Notes under the pieces: generated by a model
The model's database searches: none
Told to the model about the DNA's origin: nothing
The model's input: the letters and a program-made list of their open reading frames with translations, nothing else
Shown here: positions 9,701 through 23,803 of the stretch, in pieces
How the letters are laid out: every line of letters begins with the position of its first letter
Numbering within the stretch: the stretch's first letter is position 1
NCBI RefSeq assembly: GCF_031143425.1
Contig: NW_027150007.1
Span: forward strand, 62,001 to 126,000
Length of the DNA stretch: 64,000 nt
Direction of reading: 5' to 3'
Origin: Pleurodeles waltl
Lineage: Eukaryota > Chordata > Amphibia > Caudata > Salamandridae
Program-made: the position numbers and the translations under genes

Positions 9701-12122
9701 CAAGCTGCTCAGAACATTCTTTTCTCCAAGATCGAACACAGCGATATGCTTCCCATAGGCCGTCTTCCGCAATCTCTAGGATGAGCCCAATGATATGTGA
9801 CAGTGGAGCTAGGGTGATCTTCAAACTCATGATTCATTAGTATACTAAATTGTAGGTGGAGGTTCAGCATTAGTAAGGCTTTTCTTAGTTCAGAGCCATA
9901 TGAGGGGTTGTACTAGATCTCAAGTGTAAGAATTGCTTGCATAGTGGTATAGCTTGCCATGTGCATTAAGACAAAAAATTTATTTTTAAAATAGAATATT
10001 GAAAGAAGGATTAGAATCATACGTCCCAAAAATTATTTAAGGTTGTAATTTTCCCAAAATTAACAATTAGTGAAACGTTTAACTCACCACTTTTTAATAA
10101 TACCTTACTTTTCAGAATAGAAATATACGTAATATAAATTCAGGAAGAGGGTTTACAGAATGATATGTAATAAGGAGATAACTGAGAACAAAAAAGAGTT
10201 TGGGAAAGCTATAGTAAAAAGCACAAAACTGATACAGATAAAAAGCCAAATGTCCTTAATGTTCCTTGCCTAGCTTTCTAAATGTTTGGCTATAGTACAT
10301 AGATACCACTAAACTATTAATTGAAGAAAATTGAGTGCTGGAAATATACTGGTGAAATGTGAAGATGAGGGTATGTGTGTGTCTGCCTTCGTTTGTACAG
10401 CACCTCACAAAATTAAAAAGAAACATCTGTGGGGTCTTTTTCAAGGGCAAGAAAAAGAGGACAACAGTGAAAATGGCATATTTTCTAAGAAAAACGCATT
10501 CAACAAACACTTTTCAAGGTCAGTAAATTAAAGAAAGCTTTTTAACCACCCGATTGATATTAAGTAGATCTAGCGATAATGATCTAGGCACTGGCACTAT
10601 GTTGGAGTGAGTCTCAATTAAGTTTGATTTACACTTTGACTATTGCTTGCCTGTATTTTAAAATATCAAACATTACATGTGCATTTAAATGCTTCCCAAA
10701 TAGTTTTAATAATAACATATAGTTCAAATAATAAATAATTATTATATTTCACTTATATGCAACAATAATTATATGATGAGAGGATTGATTTTTATTTTTT
10801 TAAGCTCAAAGTTTTGCGGTTTTCATATCTTTTACCTCTCCATGATGTGGAAACAAAGCGTACCATTAATGAGAATACTAATCCTTTCCATTTTACTGCT
10901 GCTTTAGGTCTGTTGGAACAATAATGTCCTCTAATCAAAATCTGATGCCACCTGTAGCTTATTTCAGATTGGTAAAGGTTCTTGCTTTAGTACTATTTTG
11001 TTCAATAACGTTCTTTCATCGCCACATTTATGTCTTATTCTTGATATATATCATTCAATCCGTTGTGGTAGCAGTCTGTTTACAGACCACTGAAACCTTC
11101 TTGGTATATGTACTGAGTTCAAAGAAGACTCTGCAGTGGAGGTGTGACATTAGCGTGTCAATGGGGTTGGGGATCTCCCTGGTTCCACTGTTTTTATCTA
11201 CCTGAATGTTTGTAGATCTAAAAGTCAGAGTCTCATGCATAGCACTCTGCAATACTCAATTTTTCGAATGACATCTGCTCGTAGATGAGATAGAAATGGC
11301 ATGATGTCTGTCAGCAATGTAAGTTGGAGTAGCTCTGAGAGGGGTATCTCTGCAAGATACGTAACCCTATTGGGTTCCATCATTGCTTTGGCTGTAAGGC
11401 TTACCATATGTAAACCCTCTTCCTCCATAATTGCTCCATGTGCACCCTTAATCAAGCTGTGTGCTTGATGACTTTGGGCGGCTCTTCATTTGGAAAAGGT
11501 GTACATTCGCCAGTCTGTCTCAAGGGTATTTAAGTGCTGCGCTTCCTTCTAGAACTTCCAAACAAGTCTCATTGGTCAGTTGCATATGCAACTGATGGTA
11601 GTCAAGCTCCAAGTCTTCAGGCACATCCAAATGAGGCACTTTTCTCAATTCTACTTGCTCAATATATTGGAAACTATGAACACTAAAAGGACTCTGCCAC
11701 CAGCATCACCAGGAGTATCCCTTTATAGACAATAAGGTCCCTCTCAATTGATGGTTTAAAGATTAAATTTTTTAGTTATGTCTTTCTGAGGTCAACACTC
11801 TTCCCTTACTATTGACATTTTTGAATAAAAATGACTTTCATATTGTCATCCAGGGTTGAATGAAATAAAATTGATGTGATTCAAAGGGTCTACATGATAG
11901 AAGCTGATGGCTTAGCCCCGGTTTTAATGTCCTGAGGGTCTCTTTATTTGGGTTTCCACCTTGGATGTTATACCCCACCAGCTCCTGCTGCAAAGAGCTT
12001 GGAGCAATGTTTTGGGCTTGGTTTTCATGGCGGTATCCTTTGACACAGGATACAAAATAAAGCCATTATGAATTTCCATTGCTGATAGTCACCATGCCAT
12101 ATCTGCCTCAGAACAAGCAAAT
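9701..12122. repeat. Monomer 5 (type B)
   Basis: Same diagnostic variants as monomers 2 and 15. Palindrome intact at 11576-11595, including G at 11579, which is A in monomer 15. Confidence 0.95.
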
Positions 12123-14544
12123 CAAGCTGCTCAGAACATTCTTTTCTCCAAGATCGAACACAGCGATATGCTTCCCATAGGCCGTCTTCCGCAATCTCTA
12201 GGATGAGCCCAATGATATGTGACAGTGGAGCTAGGGTGATCTTCAAACTCATGATTCATTAGTATACTAAATTGTAGGTGGAGGTTCAGCATTAGTAAGG
12301 CTTTTCTTAGTTCAGAGCCATATGAGGGGTTGTACTAGATCTCAAGTGTAAGAATTGCTTGCATAGTGGTATAGCTTGCCATGTGCATTAAGACAAAAAA
12401 ATTATTTTTAAAATAGAATATTGAAAGAAGGATTAGAATCATACGTCCCAAAAATTATTTAAGGTTGTAATTTTCCAAAAATTAACAATTAGTGAAACGT
12501 TTAACTCACCACTTTTTAATAATACCTTACTTTTCAGAATAGAAATATACGTAATATAAATTCAGGAAGAGGGTTTACAGAATGATATGTAATAAGAAGA
12601 TAACTGAGAACAAAAAAGAGTTTGGGAAACCTATAGTAAAAAGCGCAAAACTGATACAGATAAAAAGCCAAATGTCCTTAATGTTCCTTGCCTAGCTTTC
12701 TAAATGTTTGGCTATAGTGCATAGATACCACTAAACTATTAATTGAAGAAAATTGAGTGCTGGAAATATACTGGTGAAATGTGAAGATGAGGGTATGTGT
12801 GTGTCTGCCTTCGTTTGTACAGCACCTCACAAAATTAAAAAGAAACATCTGTGGGGTCTTTTTCAAGGGCAAGAAAAAGAGGACAACAGTGAAAATGGCA
12901 TATTTTCTAAGAAAAACGCATTCAACAAACACTTTTCAAGGTCAGTAAATTAAAGAAAGCTTTTTAACCACCCGATTGATATTAAGTAGATCTAGCGATA
13001 ATGATCTAGGCACTGGCACTATGTTGGAGTGAGTCTCAATTAAGTTTGATTTACACTTTGACTATTGCTTGCCTCTATTTTAAAATATCAAACATTACAT
13101 GTGCATTTAAATGCTTCCCAAATAGTTTTAATAATAACATATAGTTCAAATAATAAATAATTATTATATTTCACTTATATGCAACAATAATTATATGATG
13201 AGAGGATTGATTTTTATTTTTTTAAGCTCAAAGTTTTGCGGTTTTCATATCTTTTACCTCTCCATGATGTGGAAACAAAACGTACCATTAATGAGAATAC
13301 TAATCCTTTCCATTTTACTGCTGCTTTAGGTCTGTTGGAACAATAATGTCCTCTAATCAAAATCTGATGCCACCTGTAGCTTATTTCAGATTGGTAAAGG
13401 TTCTTGCTTTAGTACTATTTTGTTCAATAACGTTCTTTCATCGCCACATTTATGTCTTATTCTTGATATATATCATTCAATCCGTTGTGGTAGCAGTCTG
13501 TTTACAGACCACTGAAACCTTCTTGGTATATGTACTGAGTTCAAAGAAGACTCTGCAGTGGAGGTGTGACATTAGCGTGTCAATGGGGTTGGGGATCTCC
13601 CTGGTTCCACTGTTTTTATCTACCTGAATGTTTGTAGATCTAAAAGTCAGAGTCTCATGCATAGCACTCTTCAATACTCAATTTTTCGAATGACTTCTGC
13701 TCGTAGATGAGATAGAAATGGCATGATGTCTGTCAGCAATGTAAGTTGGAGTAGCTCTGAGAGGGGTATATCTGCAAGATATGTAACCCAATTGGGTTCC
13801 ATCATTGCTTTGGCTGCAAGGCTTACCATATGTAAACCCTCTTCCTCCATAATTGCTCCATGTGCACCCTTCATCAAGCTGTGTGCTTGATGACTTTGGG
13901 CGGCTCTTCTTTTGGAATAGGTGTACTTTCGCCAGTCTGTCTCAAGGGTATTTAAGTGCTGCGCTCCCTTCTAGAACCTCCAAACAAGTCTCATTGGTCA
14001 GTTGCATATGCAACTGATGGTAGTCAAGCTCCAAGTCTTCAGGCACATCCAAATGAGGCATTTTTCTCAATTCTACTTGCTCAATATATTGGAAACTATG
14101 AACACCAAAAGGACTCTGCCACCAGCATCATCAGGAGTATCCCTTTATAGACAATAAGGTCCCTCTCAATTGATGGTTTAAAGATTACATTTTTTAGTTA
14201 TGTCTTTCTGAGGTCAACACTCTTCCGTTACTATTGACATTTTTGAATAAAAATGACTTTCATATTGTCATCCAGGGTTGAATGAAATTAAATTGATGTA
14301 ATTCAAAGGGTCTACATGATAGAAGCTGATGGCTTAGCCCCGGTTGTAATGTCCTGAGGGTATCTTTATTTGGGTTTCCACCTTGGATGTTATACCCCAC
14401 CAGCTCCTGCTGCAAAGAGCTTGGAGCAATGTTTTGGGCTTGGTTTTCATGGCGGTATCCTTTGACACAGGATACAAAATAAAGCCATTATGAATTTCCA
14501 TTGCTGATAGTCACCATGCCATATCTGCCTCAGAACAAGCAAAT
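12123..14544. repeat. Monomer 6 (type C)
   Basis: Same as monomer 3 except for CCCTTCATCAAG (C at 13872), which weakens the small hairpin beside the GC box. Monomer 16 shares this change. Palindrome at 13998-14017. Confidence 0.95.
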
Positions 14545-16210
14545 CAAGCTGCTCAGAACATTCTTTTCTCCAAGATCGAACACAGCGATATGCTTCCCAT
14601 AGGCCGTCTTCCACAATCTCTAGGATGAGCCCAATGATATGTGACAGTGGAGCTAGGGTGATCTTCAAACTCATGATTCATTAGTATACTAAATTGTAGG
14701 TGGAGGTTCGGCATTAGTAAGGCTTTTCTTAGTTCAGAGTCATATGAGGGGTTGTACTAGATCTCAAGTGTGAGAATTACTTGCATAGTGGCATAGCTTG
14801 CCATGTGCATTAAGACAAAATTTTAATTTTTAAAATAGAATATTGAAAGAAGGATTAGAATCACACGTCCCAAAAATTATTTAAGCTTGTGATTTTCCCA
14901 AAATTAACAACGAGTGAAACGTTTAACTCACCACTTTTTAATAATACCTTACTTTTCAGAATAGAAATATACGTAATATAAATTCAGGAAGAGGGAAAGT
15001 AGTTACAGAATGATATGTAATAAGGAGATGACTGAGAACAAAAAAGAGTTTGGGAAAGCTATAGTAAAAAGCGCAAACCTGATACAGATAAAAAGCCAAA
15101 TGTCCTTAATGTTCCTTGCCTAGCTTTCTAAATGTTTGGCTGTAGTGCATAGATACCACTAAACTATTAATTGAAGAAAATTGAGTGCTGGAAATATACT
15201 GGTGAAATGTGAAGATGAGGGTATGTGTGTGTCTGCCTTCGTTTGTACAGCACTTCACAAAATTAAAAAGAAACATCTGTGGGGTCTTTTTCAAGGGCAA
15301 GAAAAAGAGGACAACAGTGAAAATGGCATATTTTCTAAGAAAAACGCATTCAACAAACACTTTTCAAGGTTAGTAAATTAAAGAAAGCTTTTTAACCACC
15401 CGATTGATATTAAGTAGATCTAGCGATAATGATCTAGGCACTGGCACTATGTTGGAGTAAGTCTCAATTAAGTTTGATTTACACTTTGACTATTGCTTGC
15501 CTGTATTTTAAAATATCAAACATTACATGTGCATTTAAATGCTTCCCAAATAGTTTTAATAATAACATATAGTTCAAATAATGAATAATTATTATATATC
15601 ACTAATATGCAACAAAAATTATATGATGAGAGGATTGATTTTTATTTTTTTAAGCTCAAAGTTTTGTGGTTTTCATATCTTTTACCTCTCCATGATGGGG
15701 AAACAAAACGTACCATTAATGAGAATACTAATCCTTTCCATTTTACTGCTGCTTTAGGTCTGTTGGAACAATAATGTCCTCTAATCAAAATCTGATGCCA
15801 CCTGTAGCTTATTTCAGATTGGTAAAGGTTCTTGCTTTAGTACTATTTTGTTCAATAACGTTCTTTCATCGCCATATTTATGTCTTATTCATGATATATG
15901 TCATTCATTCCGTTATGGTAGCAGTCTGTTTACAGACCACTGAAACCTTCTTGGTATATGTACTGAGTTCAAAGAAGACTCTGCAGTGGAGGTGTGACAT
16001 TAGCGTGTCAATGGGGTTGGGGATCTCCCTGGTTCCACTGTTTTTATCTACCTGAATGTTTGTAGATCTAAAAGTCAGAGTCTCATGCATAGCACTCTGC
16101 AATACTCAATTATTCGAATGACATCTGCTCGTAGATGAGATAGAAATGGCATGATGTCTGTCAGCAGTGTAAGTTGGAGTATCTCTTACAGTGGTATCTC
16201 TGCAAGATAC
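14545..16210. repeat. Partial third copy of the trimer (5' part of A)
   Basis: Monomer 7 follows monomer 4 at an offset of 7272 bp up to 16210. At 16211 it has T where monomer 4 has G (8939). It then has GGTGTACATTC where monomers 1 and 4 have GGTGAACATTC, and GATTAAATTT where they have GATTACATTT. Monomer 7 therefore looks like a recombinant of an A-type 5' part and a different 3' part. Confidence 0.75.
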
Positions 16211-16972
16211 TTAACCCTATTGGGTTCCATCATTGCTTTGGCTGCAAGGCTTACCATATGTAAACCCTCTTCCTCCATAATTGCTCCATGTGCACCCTTA
16301 ATCAAGCTGTGTGCTTGATGACTTTGGGCGGCTCTTCATTTGGAAAAGGTGTACATTCGCCAGTCTGTCTCAAGGGTATTTAAGTGCTGCGCTTCCTTCT
16401 AGAACTTCCAAACAAGTCTCATTGGTCAGTTGCATATGCAACTGATGGTAGTCAAGCTCCAAGTCTTCAGGCACATCCAAATGAGGCACTTTTCTCAATT
16501 CTACTTGCTCAATATATTGGAAACTATGAACACTAAAAGGACTCTGCCACCAGCATCACCAGGAGTATCCCTTTATAGACAATAAGGTCCCTCTCAATTG
16601 ATGGTTTAAAGATTAAATTTTTTAGTTATGTCTTTCTGAGGTCAACACTCTTCCCTTACTATTGACATTTTTTAATAAAAATGACTTTCATATTGTCATC
16701 CAGGGTTGAATGAAATAAAATTGATGTGATTCAAAGGGTCTACATGATAGAAGCTGATGGCTTAGCCCCGGTTTTAATGTCCTGAGGGTCTCTTTATTTG
16801 GGTTTCCACCTTGGATGTTATACCCCACCAGCTCTTGCTGCAAAGAGCTTGGAGCAATGTTTTGGGCTTGGTTTTCATGGCGGTATCCTTTGACACAGGA
16901 TGCAAAATAAAGCCATTATGAATTTCCATTCCTGATAGTCACCATGCCATATCTGCCTCAGAACAAGCAAAT
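14545..16972. repeat. Monomer 7 (type A', recombinant)
   Basis: Long form, type A up to about 16210, then a different 3' part with GATACTTAACCC, ATTTTTTAATAAAA, CAGCTCTTGCTGC and CAGGATGCAAAA. Palindrome at 16426-16445. Repeated as monomer 17. Confidence 0.93.
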
Positions 16973-19393
16973 CAAGCTGCTCAGAACATTCTTTTCTCCA
17001 AGATCGAACACAGCGATATGCTTCCCATAGGCCGTCTTCCGCAATCTCTAGGATGAGCCCAATGATATGTGACAGTGGAGCTAGGGTGATCTTCAAACTC
17101 ATGATTCATTAGTATACTAAATTGTAGGTGGAGGTTCAGCATTAGTAAGGCTTTTCTTAGTTCAGAGCCATATGAGGGGTTGTACTAGATCTCAAGTGTA
17201 AGAATTGCTTGCATAGTGGTATAGCTTGCCATGTGCATTAAGACAAAAAATTTATTTTTAAAATAGAATATTGAAAGAAGGATTAGAATCATACGTCCCA
17301 AAAATTATTTAAGGTTGTAATTTTCCCAAAATTAACAATTAGTGAAACGTTTAACTCACCACTTTTTAATAATACCTTACTTTTCAGAATAGAAATATAC
17401 GTAATATAAATTCAGGAAGAGGGTTTACAGAATGATATGTAATAAGGAGATAACTGAGAACAAAAAAGAGTTTGGGAAAGCTATAGTAAAAAGCGCAAAA
17501 CTGATACAGATAAAAAGCCAAATGTCCTTAATGTTCCTTGCCTAGCTTTCTAAATGTTTGGCTATAGTGCATAGATACCACTAAACTATTAATTGAAGAA
17601 AATTGAGTGCTGGAAATATACTGGTGAAATGTGAAGATGAGGGTATGTGTGTGTCTGCCTTCGTTTGTACAGCACCTCACAAAATTAAAAAGAAACATCT
17701 GTGGGGTCTTTTTCAAGGGCAAGAAAAAGAGGACAACAGTGAAAATGGCATATTTTCTAAGAAAAACGCATTCAACAAACACTTTTCAAGGTCAGTAAAT
17801 TAAAGAAAGCTTTTTAACCACCCGATTGATATTAAGTAGATCTAGCGATAATGATCTAGGCACTGGCACTATGTTGGAGTGAGTCTCAATTAAGTTTGAT
17901 TTACACTTTGACTATTGCTTGCCTGTATTTTAAAATATCAAACATTACATGTGCATTTAAATGCTTCCCAAATAGTTTTAATAATAACATATAGTTCAAA
18001 TAATAAATAATTATTATATTTCACTTATATGCAACAATAATTATATGATGAGAGGATTGATTTTTATTTTTTTAAGCTCAAAGTTTTGCGGTTTTCATAT
18101 CTTTTACCTCTCCATGATGTGGAAACAAAACGTACCATTAATGAGAATACTAATCCTTTCCATTTTACTGCTGCTTTAGGTCTGTTGGAACAATAATGTC
18201 CTCTAATCAAAATCTGATGCCACCTGTAGCTTATTTCAGATTGGTAAAGGTTCTTGCTTTAGTACTATTTTGTTCAATAACGTTCTTTCATCGCCACATT
18301 TATGTCTTATTCTTGATATATATCATTCAATCCGTTGTGGTAGCAGTCTGTTTACAGACCACTGAAACCTTCTTGGTATATGTACTGAGTTCAAAGAAGA
18401 CTCTGCAGTGGAGGTGTGACATTAGCGTGTCAATGGGGTTGGGGATCTCCCTGGTTCCACTGTTTTTATCTACCTGAATGTTTGTAGATCTAAAAGTCAG
18501 AGTCTCATGCATAGCACTCTGCAATACTCAATTTTTCGAATGACATTTGCTCGTAGATGAGATAGAAATGGCATGATGTCTGTCAGCAATGTAAGTTGGA
18601 GTAGCTCTGAGAGGGGTATATCTGCAAGATACGTAACCCATTGGGTTCCATCATTGCTTTGGCTGCAAGGCTTACCATATGTAAACCCTCTTCCTCCATA
18701 ATTGCTCCATGTGCACCCTTAATCAAGCTGTGTGCTTGATGACTTTGGGCGGCTCTTCTTTTGGAATAGGTGTACTTTCGCCAGTCTGTCTCAAGGGTAT
18801 TTAAGTGCTGCGCTCCCTTCTAGAACCTCCAAACAAGTCTCATTGGTCAGTTGCATATGCAACTGATGGTAGTCAAGCTCCAAGTCTTCAGGCACATCCA
18901 AATGAGGCATTTTTCTCAATTCTACTTGCTCAATATATTGGAAACTATGAACACCAAAAGGACTCTGCCACCAGCATCATCAGGAGTATCCCTTTATAGA
19001 CAATAAGGTCCCTCTCAATTGATGGTTTAAAGATTAAATTTTTTAGTTATGTCTTTCTGAGGTCAACACTCTTCCGTTACTATTGACATTTTTGAATAAA
19101 AATGACTTTCATATTGTCATCCAGGGTTGAATTAAATTAAATTGATGTAATTCAAAGGGTCTACATGATAGAAGCTGATGGCTTAGCCCCGGTTTTAATG
19201 TCCTGAGGGTATCTTTATTTGGGTTTCCACCTTGGATGTTATACCCCACCAGCTCCTGCTGCATAGAGCTTGGAGCAATGTTTTGGGCTTGGTTTTCATG
19301 GCGGTATCCTTTGACACAGGATACAAAATAAAGCCATTATGAATTTCCATTGCTGATAGTCACCATGCCATATCTGCCTCCGAACAAGCAAAT
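16973..19393. repeat. Monomer 8 (type D)
   Basis: 2421 bp. One base is lost in AACCCATTGGG (about 18638-18648), which breaks the minus-strand open frame present at this place in types B and C. Other variants are GACATTTGCTCG and GAATTAAATTAAATTG. Palindrome at 18847-18866. Repeated as monomer 18. Confidence 0.94.
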
Positions 19394-21821
19394 CAAGCTG
19401 CTCAGAACATTCTTTTCTCCAAGATCGAACACAGCGATATGCTTCCCATAGGCCGTCTTCCACAATCTCTAGGATGAGCCCAATGATATGTGACAGTGGA
19501 GCTAGGGTGATCTTCAAACTCATGATTCATTAGTATACTAAATTGTAGGTGGAGGTTCGGCATTAGTAAGGCTTTTCTTAGTTCAGAGTCATATGAGGGG
19601 TTGTACTAGATCTCAAGTGTGAGAATTACTTGCATAGTGGCATAGCTTGCCATGTGCATTAAGACAAAATTTTAATTTTTAAAATAGAATATTGAAAGAA
19701 GGATTAGAATCACACGTCCCAAAAATTATTTAAGCTTGTAATTTTCCCAAAATTAACAACGAGTGAAACGTTTAACTCACCACTTTTTAATAATACCTTA
19801 CTTTTCAGAATAGAAATATACGTAATATAAATTCAGGAAGAGGGAAAGTAGTTACAGAATGATATGTAATAAGGAGATGACTGAGAACAAAAAAGAGTTT
19901 GGGAAAGCTATAGTAAAAAGCGCAAACCTGATACAGATAAAAAGCCAAATGTCCTTAATGTTCCTTGCCTAGCTTTCTAAATGTTTGGCTGTAGTGCATA
20001 GATACCACTAAACTATTAATTGAAGAAAATTGAGTGCTGGAAATATACTGGTGAAATGTGAAGATGAGGGTATGTGTGTGTCTGCCTTCGTTTGTACAGC
20101 ACTTCACAAAATTAAAAAGAAACATCTGTGGGGTCTTTTTCAAGGGCAAGAAAAAGAGGACAACAGTGAAAATGGCATATTTTCTAAGAAAAACGCATTC
20201 AACAAACACTTTTCAAGGTTAGTAAATTAAAGAAAGCTTTTTAACCACCCGATTGATATTAAGTAGATCTAGCGATAATGATCTAGGCACTGGCACTATG
20301 TTGGAGTAAGTCTCAATTAAGTTTGATTTACACTTTGACTATTGCTTGCCTGTATTTTAAAATATCAAACATTACATGTGCATTTAAATGCTTCCCAAAT
20401 AGTTTTAATAATAACATATAGTTCAAATAATGAATAATTATTATATATCACTAATATGCAACAAAAATTATATGATGAGAGGATTGATTTTTATTTTTTT
20501 AAGCTCAAAGTTTTGTGGTTTTCATATCTTTTACCTCTCCATGATGGGGAAACAAAACGTACCATTAATGAGAATACTAATCCTTTCCATTTTACTGCTG
20601 CTTTAGGTCTGTTGGAACAATAATGTCCTCTAATCAAAATCTGATGCCACCTGTAGCTTATTTCAGATTGGTAAAGGTTCTTGCTTTAGTACTATTTTGT
20701 TCAATAACGTTCTTTCATCGCCATATTTATGTCTTATTCATGATATATGTCATTCATTCCGTTATGGTAGCAGTCTGTTTACAGACCACTGAAACCTTCT
20801 TGGTATATGTACTGAGTTCAAAGAAGACTCTGCAGTGGAGGTGTGACATTAGCGTGTCAATGGGGTTGGGGATCTCCCTGGTTCCACTGTTTTTATCTAC
20901 CTGAATGTTTGTAGATCTAAAAGTCAGAGTCTCATGCATAGCACTCTGCAATACTCAATTATTCGAATGACATCTGCTCGTAGATGAGATAGAAATGGCA
21001 TGATGTCTGTCAGCAGTGTAAGTTGGAGTATCTCTTACAGTGGTATCTCTGCAAGATACGTAACCCTATTGGGTTCCATCATTGCTTTGGTTGCAAGGCT
21101 TACCATATGTAAACCCTCTTCCTCCATAATTGCTCCATGTGCACCCTTAATCAAGCTGTGTGCTTGATGACTTTGGGCGGCTCTTCATTTGGAAAAGGTA
21201 TACATTCGCCAGTCTGTCTCAAGGGTATTTAAGTGCTGCGCTTCCTTCTAGAACTTCCAAACAAGTCTCATTGGTCAGTTGCATATGCAACTGATGGTAG
21301 TCAAGCTCCAAGTCTTCAGGCACATCCAAATGAGGCACTTTTCTCAATTCTACTTGCTCAATATATTGGAAACTATGAACACTAAAAGGACTCTGCCACC
21401 AGCATCACCAGGAGTATCCCTTTATAGACAATAAGGTCCCTCTCAATTGATGGTTTAAAGATTACATTTTTTAGTTATGTCTTTCTGAGGTCAACACTCT
21501 TCCCTTACTATTGACATTTTTTAATAAAAATGACTTTCATATTGTCATCCAGGGTTGAATGAAATAAAATTGATGTGATTCAAAGGGTCTACATGATAGA
21601 AGCTGATGGCTTAGCCCCGGTTTTAATGTCCTGAGGGTCTCTTTATTTGGGTTTCCACCTTGGATGTTATACCCCACCAGCTCCTGCTGCAAAGAGCTTG
21701 GAGCAATGTTTTGGGCTTGGTTTTCATGGCGGTATCCTTTGACACAGGATACAAAATAAAGCCATTATGAATTTCCATTGCTGATAGTCACCATGCCATA
21801 TCTGCCTCAGAACAAGCAAAT
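19394..21821. repeat. Monomer 9 (type E)
   Basis: Long form, 2428 bp. Diagnostic variants are TTTGGTTGCAAGG and AAAAGGTATACATTC, the latter next to the TATA-like element. Palindrome at 21275-21294. Repeated as monomer 19. Confidence 0.94.
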
Positions 21822-23197
21822 CAAGCTGCTCAGAACATTCTTTTCTCCTAGATCGAACACAGCGATATGCTTCCCATAGGCCGTCTTCCGCAATCTCTAG
21901 GATGAGCCCAATGATATGTGACAGTGGAGCTAGGGTGATCTTCAAACTCATGATTCATTAGTATACTAAATTGTAGGTGGAGGTTCAGCATTAGTAAGGC
22001 TTTTCTTAGTTCAGAGCCATATGAGGGGTTGTACTAGATCTCAAGTGTAAGAATTGCTTGCATAGTGGTATAGCTTGCCATGTGCATTAAGACAAAAAAT
22101 GTATTTTTAAAATAGAATATTGAAAGAAGGATTAGAATCATACATCCCAAAAATTATTTAAGGTTGTAATTTTCCCAAAATTAACAATTAGTGAAACGTT
22201 TAACTCACCACTTTTTAATAATACCTTACTTTTCAGAATAGAAATATACGTAATATAAATTCAGGAAGAGGGTTTACAGAATGATATGTAATAAGGAGAT
22301 AACTGAGAACAAAAAAGAGTTTGGGAAAGCTATAGTAAAAAGCGCAAAACTGATACAGATAAAAAGCCAAATGTCCTTAATGTTCCTTGCCTAGCTTTCT
22401 AAATGTTTGGCTATAGTGCATAGATACCACTAAACTATTAATTAAAGAAAATTGAGTGCTGGAAATATACTGGTGAAATGTGAAGATGAGGGTATGTGTG
22501 TGTCTGCCTTCGTTTGTACAGCACCTCACAAAATTAAAAAGAAACATCTGTGGGGTCTTTTTCAAGGGCAAGAAAAAGAGGACAACAGTGAAAATGGCAT
22601 ATTTTCTAAGAAAAACGCATTCAACAAACACTTTTCAAGGTCAGTAAATTAAAGAAAGCTTTTTAACCACCCGATTGATATTAAGTAGATCTAGCGATAA
22701 TGATCTAGGCACTGGCACTATGTTGGAGTGAGTCTCAATTAAGTTTGATTTACACTTTGACTATTGCTTGCCTGTATTTTAAAATATCAAACATTACATG
22801 TGCATTTAAATGCTTCCCAAATAGTTTTAATAATAACATATAGTTCAAATAATAAATAATTATTATATTTCACTTATATGCAACAATAATTATATGATGA
22901 GAGGATTGATTTTTATTTTTTTAAGCTCAAAGTTTTGCGGTTTTCATATCTTTTACCTCTCCATGATGTGGAAACAAAACGTACCATTAATGAGAATACT
23001 AATCCTTTCCATTTTACTGCTGCTTTAGGTCTGTTGGAACAATAATGTCCTCTAATCAAAATCTGATGCCACCTGTAGCTTATTTCAGATTGGTAAAGGT
23101 TCTTGCTTTAGTACTATTTTGTTCAATAACGTTCTTTCATCGCCACATTTATGTCTTATTCTTGATATATATCATTCAATCCGTTGTGGTAGCAGTC

Positions 23198-23803
23198 AGC
23201 AACCTCGGCTTCATCTTGGACCCCCTTCTCACCATGACCAAGCAAGTCAACGCCGTGTCCTCCGCCTGCTTCCTCACCCTCCGCATGCTCCGCAAGATCT
23301 TCCGCTGGATCCCCGCCGACACCAGAAAAACCGTGACCCACGCCCTCGTCACGAGCCGCCTGGACTACGGCAACACCCTCTACGCTGGGACCACCGCCAA
23401 ACTCCAAAATCGCCTGCAACGCATTCAAAACGCCTCAGCCCGCCTCATCCTCGACGTACCCCGCAACAGCCACATCTCCGCACACCTGAGACACCTGCAT
23501 TGGCTCCCCGTCAGCAAAAGGATCACCTTCCGACTTCTCACCCACGCACACAAAGCCCTCCACGACAAGGGACCGGAATACCTCAACAGACGGCTCAACT
23601 TCTACGTCCCCACACGCCCCCTCTGCTCCTCTGGCCTCGCACCCGCCGCCGTCCCTCGCATCCGACGCTCCACGGCGGGTGGGAGATCTTTCTCCTTCCT
23701 GGCGGCCAAGACCTGGAACTCCCTCCCCACCAGCCTCAGGACCACCCAGGACCACTCCGCTTTCCGGAGACTCCTAAAGACCTGGCTGTTCGAGCAGCGA
23801 TAA
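23198..23803 (+). pseudogene. Reverse-transcriptase C-terminal fragment (CR1/L2-group ORF2), frame open to the natural stop
   Basis: A 201-codon remnant beginning SNLGFILD, the conserved segment just downstream of the reverse-transcriptase catalytic region. Further family motifs are SRLDYGN (fragment residues 53-59), LHWLPV (100-105) and AAKTWNSLP (169-177), ending with FRRLLKTWLF before TAA. The N-terminal endonuclease and the catalytic palm with its aspartate pair are absent, so it cannot be an active polymerase. By chance the satellite frame upstream is open and in phase. A continuous 252-codon frame therefore runs from ATG at 23045, with 51 satellite-derived hydrophobic residues followed by this fragment. 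Expression is not indicated by anything in the sequence. Confidence 0.88.

Larger units (their letters stand above)
7273..14544. repeat. Trimer higher-order repeat, copy 2 (monomers A-B-C)
   Basis: This is the second copy of the 7272-bp trimer. Its B and C monomers also begin the first 25.5-kb higher-order unit, so the two scales of repetition overlap. It carries C at 13872, shared with 39411 in the later block but not with 6600. That places the 25.5-kb duplication after this substitution. Confidence 0.9.
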
